Part shown: in pieces, positions 14,105-23,869 of the stretch
Layout: each line of letters starts with the position of its first letter
Numbering within the stretch: position 1 is the first letter of the stretch
From: Clarkia xantiana subsp. parviflora
Taxonomy: Eukaryota; Streptophyta; Magnoliopsida; Myrtales; Onagraceae
NCBI GenBank assembly: GCA_036873135.1
Contig: JAPTYO010000012.1
Span: 12,532,090-12,596,089, forward strand
Reading direction: 5' to 3'
DNA: 64,000 bases
Made by a program: the position numbers and the translations under genes
Notes under the pieces: model-generated
The model's input: only the letters and a program-made list of their open reading frames with translations
Databases searched by the model: none
What the model was told of the DNA's origin: nothing

Positions 14105-14249
14105 CTCCTGAAGCTCTCTCTCTAAGAGGAGAGTCCGCTGTAAGAACAGACAATTCCTAATTTACCCTTTACTTTTAGTCTTCCGCTACTGTAGTCCTCT
14201 CTATTTTTCAACAGTCCGACATTACGGATATATCTAATATGGTCCTTAT

Positions 14250-14936
14250 TAGGGCCGGCAATGGTGCGGTGAAAATCAAATAACCATGGTTATTCGCACC
14301 ATTTACCGCAATGGTTAACCGCACCATTATGGTGAGGGGCGGTTATGGTGATGAATCTTGTAACCACAATGGTTATGGTTATGGTATTCAGTCCATAACC
14401 GCGGTTATAACCATCACCTCTATATATAATATTAATATATATATTACTAATACTTATACTGTTATATATATACATTATTATTATTATACTTTAATTATTA
14501 GTCAAATATTATAATTCTTATTCCGTTCCCTTTTCCACCCACCATTTTTTTGTCTGTATTTATTATTAAGTAACCGCACTTGGAAGTGATGGCGAATGAG
14601 GATCGAGGATCGCAAGTAATAGGCGATTGAAGATGTGTAATTTAATTAAGTGAAACAATGAAGTTATGTTTAATTTAGATTTCGTGTATAAAATAATGAA
14701 TGTATGTTTACTTTTCTTGTATGAAACAATGATGTTGTATTAGTTTGAATGATTGTGGTTAAATGGTTTAATCGTGGTTAAAAACCATGGTTATGGTTAT
14801 GGTTATGGTTATGGTTATGGTATGAAGAATCATAACCGCAGTGGTTATGGTTATGGTTATGGTATGTGTGAAAAACATATGATATGGTTATGGTATTAGT
14901 GCTATTCGCACCATACCCTCACCATCGCCAGCCCTA
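14250..14936. mobile_element. hAT-type MITE rich in GGTTAT repeats
   Basis: A 687-bp element with terminal inverted repeats TAGGGCCGGCAATGGTG (left) and TAGGGCTGGCGATGGTG (right, complement). A perfect 8-bp target duplication GTCCTTAT flanks it (14242-14249 and 14937-14944), diagnostic of hAT elements. The subterminal parts are packed with GGTTATGG and ATAACC hexamers in both orientations. The middle is AT-rich and non-coding. The short reading frames seen here are repeat artefacts. Confidence 0.88.
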
Positions 14937-15054
14937 GTCCTTATATCATGAGTTCAATACTACTATATTCATAGGAGCACTGAAATAAAATAAAATAAAA
15001 TAAATTCATAGGAGCATATTAGAAATACACATTAATTATATGCTGAGTAACCCA

Positions 15055-15130
15055 AGGTTGTTTGGACCAATTGGTAAAGCGAGTTGCGTTCCCGTAGGTG
15101 ACCCGAGATCGAAACCTGCCGGAGCCGCCG
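15055..15130 (+). repeat. tRNA-like SINE head (candidate)
   Basis: GGTTGTTTGGACCAATTGG resembles a tRNA 5' half with a box A, and GAGATCGAAACC (15106-15117) resembles box B. The spacing of about 35-40 bp suits an internal RNA polymerase III promoter. Ends are not defined and no intact tRNA cloverleaf forms, so it is read as a SINE or tRNA-derived fragment rather than a tRNA gene. Confidence 0.45.
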
Positions 15131-15243
15131 CGCCTTAACATTAACGCTGCCGGCCTAAAATTTCTTTATATTGTGCTATTGAAATATATAGTATATCTTA
15201 CATATATCATATTCGTTATATATATAAAATAGAATTAAGATCT

Positions 15244-15297
15244 AACATTACGTAAAGGGATGGGCTTAAGGTCGCCACTACTAGCCCTTTTTTTTTG
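15244..15297 (+). repeat. Dispersed module shared with 55573-55615
   Basis: AACATTACGTA...GGTCGCCACTACTAGCCC followed by a T-run occurs here. It recurs in inverted orientation at 55573-55615, where it directly follows a GTTCGAAC box-B-like motif. This suggests the 3' part of one SINE family ending in oligo-T. Confidence 0.5.
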
Positions 15298-15320
15298 CTG
15301 GAAAAAAAAAAAACTAAGAT

Positions 15321-16070
15321 CGTCTATTGATTGCTATGGTGGGAAATCGATGATGTTGCTCGACAAGAAGATGGAGATCAATTGTGGTGGTGAATCGATG
15401 TCGTGGGGAATCGTTGTTGTGGCTAATCGCTGACACGGTGGGGAATCGATGCCTTGGCTAGCTGTTGTGGTGGAGAAACGTTGTTGTGGTGAGGAGAAAC
15501 AATTGCTCAGAGAACGACTATGGAGGCTGTGGAACAGTTGTGTTTGGAAAAAAAATTAATTTTATGTAAGCGTAATACTTTCCTTATATTTAAAGAATGC
15601 TCTATGTATAAGTATTTATAAAAAAAAAACAAAACAAAACAAAAAACATGTGGGTCTCATTTTTAAGGATTACTATGTAAAACCAATGCAACACGTCTAT
15701 TGATTGCTATGGTGGGAAATCGATGATGTTGCTCGACAAGAAGATGGAGATCAATTGTGGTGGTGAATCGATGTCGTGGGGAATCGTTGTTGTGGCTAAT
15801 CGCTGACACGGTGGGGAATCGATGCCTTGGCTAGCTGTTGTGGTGGAGAAACGTTGTTGTGGTGAGGAGAAACAATTGCTCAGAGAACGACTATGGAGGC
15901 TGTGGAACAGTTGTGTTTGGAAAAAAAAAATTAATTTTATGTAAGCGTAATACTTTCCTTATATTTAAAGAATGCTCTATGTATAAGTATTTATAAAAAA
16001 AAAAAAAAAACAAAACAAAAAACATGTGGGTCTCATTTTTAAGGATTACTATGTAAAACCAATGCAACAC
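15321..16070 (+). repeat. 373-bp tandem duplication
   Basis: Two head-to-tail copies start with CGTCTATTGATTGC at 15321 and 15694. They differ essentially only in the length of A-runs. A third, degenerate partial copy of the tail follows (about 16081-16160, AAGTAATCCTTACGTAAT). Inside are repeated GGGGAATCG and GTTGTTGTGG motifs. No coding function is apparent. The near identity points to a recent duplication. Confidence 0.9.
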
Positions 16071-16253
16071 GTTTTTTTTTTTTCACTATACATAAAAAAA
16101 AACATATAGAACTCACATTTAAGTAATCCTTACGTAATATCACTATGGATGCTCTTACCTCTCTTAAACTTGTTAATTTTAAACCCAACACGTGGATGAT
16201 TCGTGATTAACTTGCGCACATGTTGATTTCGGGTGAGGAATTTTATGACACAA

Positions 16254-18388
16254 GGTATTTGCCCCGCGCAATGCGCGGGGTTCGATATTTTATATAATAA
16301 ATATATGTGATTATATTATTTACTATTATATATAGATGATGTTTGTAAATATTGCATATTGATTTTGTATGTGTTCTTAATTTATATATTTCAATTTTTT
16401 TTTTTGATTAAGTGACTATTAAACAATATAAGAGATTTCATTATTTATATTTGAAAATGAAATGACTTTATATTTCTTATTATACTATTTTGTCGAAATT
16501 ATTAAAATATTTAATAATAAAGTAAGAAAACAAAATACTTTCATTAAAAATGATTTTTACTTCCATATTTTACAAAAATTATAATACAATGAATGTTAAC
16601 TTAGCACAACGCAAATAAAAACAGATCAGTTTTCAATTTATATAGATTTAAGTCAATTAAAATCTTAAAAAATATAAAATATATATTCTTTAAAAAGTCA
16701 TGAATATGTAAAATAAAAACATGTCAATTTAATCTTAAGTATATACATTAATAGAAGAAAAAATTGTTGCTACTTTTTTTTTTCTAAGTAATTCATATAA
16801 ATCTACTATCTAGTATTACTGGCCTCAGCCTAAAAGTCGTTTCTCTTGGACATAAAATTTAAAAATGGAGCCATGCCAGAAGACTTTTAAAAAATCTGAT
16901 TTTATATATAAACAAATAAAAGATAAACTGTGTATCACTGTATCTTATTGCATCATCTAATACATTATATGTAACAGTATAACAACTTTATATCCTAACC
17001 TTCTATTGGTTATTTATATAATAATAAAATAATATCTTCACTGCTTCCTCCGTGCCTGTTATTATATAGAGGAGATCCATGGTCATGACATCTGGTACAA
17101 CTCTAAATATCATTTAGTAGTATTTTAAGCACCAATTAAAAAGGCCGTCTGAAGCACCGATCCAAAAATATCCATTTCAACATGAATTTCTATTGTTGTT
17201 TTCATTGACAACATCATTCTCTTCAGACAAAGAGATAAAAAAAAATACAAATTTTAGCTTATTAACAGTTTCAAACTAAATGTGAATATTTAGTGATAAG
17301 AAATGATTCCAATAAATACGTTCATACTAAAAGTTCAACATATACTAACAAAGTACTCCCAAAGTTACATAACCACTCATTATGCATGCTAAACCAACAT
17401 GAAATGTACAGTCAACTATTAATTTCCTTCTATAACACACGGTGACAAATGTAAACAATTCTTTCAATCAAGTTAAAGTTAAAGACGGTGTGGCATTAAT
17501 GAAGATAGTAAAAAACAACAACAACGAAAAATACTTCCTTTAGCTTTACGTAAAGATACAACAACAATTAACTAAACCTTAGTAATCCACTTCTAATGTC
17601 GTCGACCAAAGCAAGACAAACTATATAATAACAATAATAATAATGATATACACACCAAATAAAGCAAAAAATATTATAAATCGAGGCTAGCCCTCAAAAT
17701 ATCCAATTTAGTGAAAACTATTCAAAAAGCCGATCTGAAACGCCCAATCATTCAAAACACTGAGTTGTAATTGTAACCACACCGATATAAAATCGAAAAC
17801 CGAAAATGATCGAAAATTGACGCCAATTTGAAACTTCAAAACAACGATGATATGTAATTGAAACCTACCGTTCTGAAATCAAAAGCAGCGAGATATAAAA
17901 CATATGCCAATTCAAATTTTGATGAAGATATAGTAACACCCTGATAGAAACATATAGGTGTTCATAAGGATAGAAAAAAGTATGGGAGTCAAACGACCAT
18001 AGTAATACCTTAAATCTGAAACAACAGAGAAACCGAACTTGGAATCTAAGCGGAGCACGAATTCATTATACGGAGACAAAAGCTAAGGAAGAACCAACCA
18101 AATATTTTATACTCCTAGTGTCGTGTATCCCACCTCGTCCTCCAGGAAAATGATCTCACCGACTCCATCCAGCTTCACAAGCAGCTGATTGTAAATACAT
18201 AAGAGAATGGAATTTGAGCATTACATGAGAGAATGTCACAAGGTCTTCTCATAAAAAGAGGAGTTTTACCAAAAATTGAGCGTTACAAAGCGATTAGTGT
18301 TACATCAGCAAATTTTAGTCAATCACATTGCTTTGTGGTGACGTGGCGTTGTTTTAGAACATAATAGCCTAAGTGTATCCAAATTGGT
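16254..18388 (-). mobile_element. Helitron-like non-autonomous element (candidate)
   Basis: CCCCGCGCAATGCGCGGGG (16261-16279) is a GC-rich perfect hairpin, as found just inside Helitron 3' ends. A second, closely related hairpin lies at 18394-18421 in the same orientation. Both are followed on the minus strand by GCAA(A/C)TACC. The 2.1 kb between is AT-rich and has no gene. The canonical terminal CTRR is missing, so this assignment rests on hairpin structure and repetition only. Anyone needing the content of 16.3-18.4 kb should treat it as gene-free. Confidence 0.4.
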
Positions 18389-18393
18389 AGTTG

Positions 18394-18421
18394 CCCCGCG
18401 CAATTCGCATTGCGCGGGGTT
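18394..18421 (-). repeat. Second GC-rich terminal hairpin
   Basis: CCCCGCGCAATTCGCATTGCGCGGGG forms a perfect inverted repeat with a tiny loop. Its flanks (GGTAGTTG before, GTTGATGTTTTT after) match those of the hairpin at 16261. It probably marks the end of a second related element extending to the right. Confidence 0.55.
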
Positions 18422-18429
18422 GATGTTTT

Positions 18430-19985
18430 TGTAATTGTTGTTTGCATTTATATTATGTAGTAATTGTATAAATGATAAATTATAAATATTTATGAGCTAA
18501 TTTCAGTTGTTTTTCCACCGATTTTTTAAACGTTATTTACGTTTTATTTATCAAGTGAAAAATGTAATGCACAAAAATATTCATAAAAAATAAAAATCTA
18601 TATAAACAAAAATATACCTACTTCTCATTGCCATACTATCGAGCACAATCTTCTTAGCATATCCAATCTGCAGTTTAATCAGCATAAATTAATTTAAAGT
18701 AAAATTGTCATCTTTTAGAGCGAGGTATCAGGAATGAGGTGTGATAGACATTCCGGGTGCCGAGACCGATTGAAGGGATCTTAGTCCTAGTATTCTGCTC
18801 GAAGAAACAATTTTCATTCGATATTGTGTTGATTTTTTAGATCGATGTAGCCGAATGCTGAGATTAAAAATTATTTTAGCAGTGAAATGAACAAAACTAA
18901 GAAGAAGAGTAGAAGACGACAGAGATGAAAATTCATGGACCTTCATTCAACATACCACCGCATCGAACTCGTCATCGTCTTTATGACTACGAATACATTA
19001 AAAGCTAAAACCTCTACTTCCTTTACATATTTTTCTTGTACTCTACCAACCTTCAACACTCTTTCTATGGGCTCCTTTAGGTTTCTCATTATCTCACCCA
19101 TTTCTGTTAGTTTTACGCTCATTCACAGTTTTCAGTCCCACTCTTAAATATCACAGAATCAAAGGCAAGCAGGCTTCGATAAAGATAATCTAGACACAAT
19201 AAATAAACATGAACTCAAAAGATTGTACCAAAAAAAGAAGAAAAAAACACTTAATTCATCATTATAAAACTCTAATGCAATGAGAGACCTCCGTACAATA
19301 AAGTTTACTCCTTAAAAAAAAAATATAAGCCACTAAATAGAGAAAATATTATTATTTATTATGAAAATAACTTTTTATACATAAAAAAAATGGTTCAATC
19401 AATAAAAATGTTAAATGAACACTTACTAAACTAAAACATATATATTATTTTTGGACCAACATATCAATAACATACATAATTATCAAGAACCTATTTTCAT
19501 GAACACTTGCTTTTATCACTATACATTCCACCACATGACTAATCGATAGAAGCAGGATATAGATATCAGAATATAACACATTGACACTAATAATTTCTTC
19601 CACTGACTAATTTGAATACACAAAGTGTTCTATAAGTAACTCAGAAATGCTTCCTTCCATAAAGCTAAGACACGCAAGCAGTAAATCTACAGTCGTAGCA
19701 AAATACCCAAAAACCCACTTAGAAACTAAGAACTACAAATCAAATCCATCATTCATCTGCAAGTAAATATAATTTCTTGCACTGCTTGCTGATCTCTAAA
19801 CACAACAATACACAAAGAGTTCCATAATTGAACTATGAAGCGCCTCCTAAGTAGGATGTGGATACTAATACGCAAGTAAAATTGGATTAAAAGAAAATCT
19901 CAATCACGATTATCTAAATTCAACAGAAGTACGACGAAGCTTGCCGACTGGGTCAACCTTGAGAGTGCGATGATTATCTAAACAA
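18430..19985. other. Gene-free AT-rich stretch
   Basis: I see no gene, RNA or element with defined ends. Short open frames around 18728-19147 lack codon or domain signals. The final part (about 19920-19980) is less AT-rich and continues after the retroelement at 28512, as shown by the 5-bp target duplication. Confidence 0.4.
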
Positions 19986-21597
19986 TGTCGGACCTAAAAT
20001 CAGACCTATGGCGAATTACGTTTTGAAAACGTGGATTTTGAAAAGAGTCGCCACTAGTTAATTGTTAGGCTAACTAGAATCCTAAATTTACCTAAGCGAG
20101 TAATGAATTAAACACCTAGGTATAAAATCGGTCTACGATAAGAAATTCGAGTTCGGGGGTTCTATTACGAATTAAAACACATGGAATTAATCACGCCCTT
20201 TCGGTACTCAATTCACAAATTTGCCAATTTTGTTATCTAACGCCTAATCCAACTCATACTAAATTTTTTTATCATATATAGTAATAACTAATCTAATAAA
20301 ATACAAAATAGTAGACACTAAAATAGTTATGTACAATTATGGCTGATTAATAATCATAATTAACTAATCAATTAAACAAAGATACAAACCTATACATACA
20401 CATATGCTCTATATGAATTACCTTAGTTGAAGGAATATGATCCTGATGGATTCATGATTTACTACGGCAGCCACGAACCACTTACATCCCACAATGCGAA
20501 TGGACCTGCAAATAAGAATATAAAATTTGAATAGATTTAGAGAAGATGAGGATAATGTAAGTAAGAGCTGGGAGCGTGAGAGTGGATTCTCAAGCGAGGA
20601 AGCTGGGTTAGACAACGATCTCTGGTCCCGGTGAACTAACGGTAGAGCCTGGATGAGAACAGTGTATTGCTCTGTCGCTGCTGGTCGGAGTGGATTGATG
20701 GTTGTCGAGGGTCGTCGGAATCCACGACGATGGTGCGTGCGGCCTCTAGAGATGCAGCAACAGACCGGAGTCGACCACTGGAGTCAGCGAGGTGGAAGGC
20801 AAGCGAGGTGGTGCCGGAGCTGACGAGACTGGTGGTCCAGTCGGAGCGGCTGAAACAGATCGAATCCAGCAGTAGAGCAGTGGGCGGCCAAGACGGGGTT
20901 GGAACGACGATTTTCGGAGCGAGGGAATCGAGGTCGAACTCGGCTGAGGCAGCGTCCTGAAGGAGAGTGGAGATGTAAGTCGGAACAGGGCTCATACAGG
21001 GGTGGTCGGACGATGGTCATGTCGAACTCGGTGGTTGAATGGACGACGGAGGTTGCGATCGGTGGTGGCGAATAGTCTGAAACGGAGCTCTGCACTTCAT
21101 GGAAAGAGACGACGTTATCGACATGTGACTGGTCAATCCTTATTTACATATATTTACATAAGATACATACATACAAAAAAAAAATCATCACGATGAAAGC
21201 AAAACTGATTATTAAAATCAAGCCAAATTAAACTAAATCAAATACAAATAAGCAAAGAAAGAAAGCAATTTGCTTCAAGCTTCGATGGAGCTATACACCG
21301 TCTTTTTTTATTTTCCTCCCCTTTACAATGTAACCATAGACCACTATATATAGTGTCTAGGTCTAGTCTAATCTAAGCAGTAAATAATACTGATTTATTC
21401 TCCTAATATACTCTAAATATTCTAAATACTTAATACAAATATTCAGAAAATATACACTGCAATAAATACAGATAACTATTCTAATTTTTGCAGGAGCCAT
21501 TCTTGGAAGCTTCTTGACTTGACATATTTAGACATTTCCTTATTTAGCGCGCCACATGTATCGCGTGTCGCGCGTGGTCCAAAATTAGGTGTTTACA
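19986..21597 (-). repeat. 3' LTR of the LARD-like element
   Basis: 1612 bp, starting TGTCGGACC and ending GTGTTTACA on the plus strand. It matches the LTR at 26895 at a constant offset of 6909, with no indel and no difference in the stretches compared. Promoter-like CTATATATAG lies near 21343-21352. A GC-rich island (about 20620-21100) contrasts with the AT-rich rest and carries overlapping open frames of 97-119 codons on both strands, none with a recognised domain. Confidence 0.93.
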
Positions 21598-21611
21598 GTT
21601 TGCCCCTCTTT
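21598..21611 (-). other. Polypurine tract of the LARD-like element
   Basis: The minus strand reads AAAGAGGGGCAAAC directly before the TG of the 3' LTR. Its purine richness and position fix the element orientation as minus. Confidence 0.8.
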
Positions 21612-21759
21612 GGGCGGATTCCCGTAGAAAATGTTCTAGGGGATTCGTTCAAAGACAAGGAAACACCGAATTTTGGATGATAAGTATGTCTTTCTTTTGA
21701 GTCTTCAAGTCTTCAAGGGAGCTCCTGGCTTATTTCGGAAAGTGCAAAAAAGTAGAGCC

Positions 21760-22650
21760 TCTGTCGGCGGTGCCCCTGATGGCGTGCGGAAAATAGAACC
21801 TCCGTTGGCGGTGCCCCTGTTGGCGGTGCCTCCATTGGTAATGCAGAAAATAGAACCTCCGTCGGCGATGCCCCTGTTGGCGGTGCCTCCATTGGTCGTG
21901 CAGGAAATAGAACCTCCGTCGGCGGTGCCCCTGTTGGCGGTGCCTCCATTGGTAGTGCAGAAAGTAAAGCCTCCAATGGCGTGCGAAAAAGTAAAGCCTC
22001 CAGTGGCGTACATAAAAGTAAAGCCTCCAGTGGCATGCGGAAAAGTAAAGCCTCCAGTGGCATGCAGAAAAGTAAAGCCTCCAGTGGCGTGCAGTAAAGT
22101 AAAACCTCAATCGACGTTGCCTCCAGTGGCGAGCGACAAGGAAAAGCCTCCAGTGGCGTGCAACAAAGTAAAACCTTTGGTGATGATTGGTAACAGAAGA
22201 CCTCTACGTCAGACAGTACCAACAACCTCTGGTGACGCCTCTAGTGGCGAGTGGTAACGGAAAGACCTCTACGTCAGACCGTACCGGAAAACCTCTGGTG
22301 ATATCTCTGGTGGTGAAAGACCTCTACGTCAGACCGTACCGGAGAACCTTTGGTGATGCCTCTAGTGGCGAGTGGTAACGGAAGACCTCTACGTCAGACC
22401 GTACCGGAAAACCTCTGGTGATATCTCTGGTGGCGGAAGACCTCTACGTCATACCGTACCGGAGAACCTTTGGTGATGCCTCTAGTGGCGAGTTTCGGAG
22501 ATGAGCCTCTAGTGGCGTCCGTTGGAGAAGTGCCTCTAGTGGCGAATGTCGGAGTTGAGCCTCTAGTGGCGTCCGTTGGAGAAGTGCCTCTAGTGGCGAG
22601 TGTCGGAGATGAGCCTCTAGTGGCGTCCGTTGGAGAAGTGCCTCTAGTGG
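21760..22650 (-). repeat. Mosaic tandem-repeat block
   Basis: Four successive arrays share the core GCCTCCAGTGGCG or GCCTCTAGTGGCG. They are about 66-bp units (CCTCCGTCGGCGGTGCC; 21790-21960), about 27-30-bp units (AAAGTAAAGCCTCCAGTGG; 21960-22150), about 60-bp units (GACCTCTACGTCAGACCGTA; 22195-22480), and units with GTCCGTTGGAGAAGTGCCTC (22490-22650). Many unit lengths are multiples of three, which leaves spurious long open frames on both strands. Confidence 0.85.
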
Positions 22651-22879
22651 CGTGACTTGCGAAGGCTGAACACTAAGGCTTCGTTCGTCGGGGGTGACTC
22701 TGATTGTCGGTTGTGACTTGTAGGAACAGACTGTAACAGTCCTACTTGTCCTTGAATGGTGACTCGCGAGAGCAGACTGTAACCGTCCTGTTTGCCGTGA
22801 AGTTGACTTTGGAAGGCGCTGTGTTGCGCATGAATGTTTATCCCTAATTTTTGCCTAAATTGTGCATTGTGCGACAACC

Positions 22880-22975
22880 TAGCGGGATCTTTTTCTTTTT
22901 TCTATTTTCTTTTTTTCTCTTTTCTTTTTTCTTTTTCTCTCTTCTTTTTTTTTTTTTTTTTTTTTTTTTTTGAGA
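22880..22975. repeat. Pyrimidine-rich low-complexity tract
   Basis: A CT/T-rich run ends in more than 20 consecutive T residues (plus strand). It is part of the element interior and has no coding meaning. Confidence 0.9.
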
Positions 22976-23109
22976 ATTTCTCTTTTTTCTCTCCTTTTGC
23001 CACGGCCGATTGAGAGATTTTCGACCATGCCCCTCGGTTTTTTATTTTCTCTCCTTTTGCCATGATTGCAATTTCTGAATTTGCAACCATGCCCCTCATT
23101 TCCTGATTT

Positions 23110-23850
23110 TGCCTAGGCCGCCCTTTCGGGTTTTCAACCTAGCGGAAGCACTCTTTATTTAGTAGCCGATTAAACGGTGGCTGTGATCCGTACTTTATTT
23201 TCCACCTCGATGCGGGAGTATTTGTAGCCCTTTGGAGGGTGGCTGTGACCCTTTTCTCACCGTCTTCAATGCTGCGGGAGCTCTTTCGATTGTAGCTATT
23301 TTGAGGGTAGCTGTGGCCCTTCATTCCTCGTCTCTGATCCGGGAAACACTCTTTGTATGTAACCATTTTGAGGGTGGTTGTGGCCCTTTCACTCAATACC
23401 CGCCATCGATGTTCCGGGAGCGCTCTTTTGATTGTAGCCGTTTGAGGGACGTCTGTGACCCTTTCTTTTATTTTCCCGCCCTCACCGGGTTCGCGAGATC
23501 ACTCTTTTGTGTAGCCATTTTAAGGGTGGCTGTGGCCCTTTTTATTCTCCCGCCCTCACAGGGTTCGCAGGGTTACTCTTTTATTTGTAGCCGTTTGGAG
23601 GGTGGCTGTGGCCCTTTCACCTATTTCCCGCTTTTGACGTTGCAGGAGCGCTCTTTATCTGTAGCCATTTGAAGGGTGGCTGTGGCCCTTTCTTTATAGT
23701 CGTTTTAGGGACGACTGTGACCCTTTGTATCTGTAGTTGATTTAGGGACAACTGTGACCCTTTTATTCATCGCTTTCACAAAATATGCATGAGCACTCTC
23801 TTTATTTGTACCGGTAGCCAATAATAGGGCGGCTGTGACCCTTAAAAAAA
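23110..23850 (-). repeat. Degenerate tandem array with GGGTGGCTGTGGCCCTTT core
   Basis: About eight to ten degenerate units of roughly 60-110 bp, each holding a GTAGCC...TTTGAGGGTGGCTGTGACCCTTT core and often a GGGAGCGCTCTTT boundary. Spacing varies. It differs in sequence from the block at 21760-22650, so the element carries at least two unrelated arrays. Confidence 0.8.
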
Positions 23851-23869
23851 TGAGTTTTTTTTTTTTTTT

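Noticed and set aside
15055..15130. Functional tRNA gene
   Set aside because: Box A and B motifs are present, but acceptor and anticodon stems do not pair into a cloverleaf.
21673..22257. Open frame of 194 codons on the plus strand
   Set aside because: It lies in tandem repeats with unit lengths divisible by three, several other frames are open in the same place on both strands, and it is antisense to the element. A repeat artefact.
22902..23099. Lys-rich 65-codon minus-strand frame
   Set aside because: Arises from the pyrimidine-rich tract; low complexity only.
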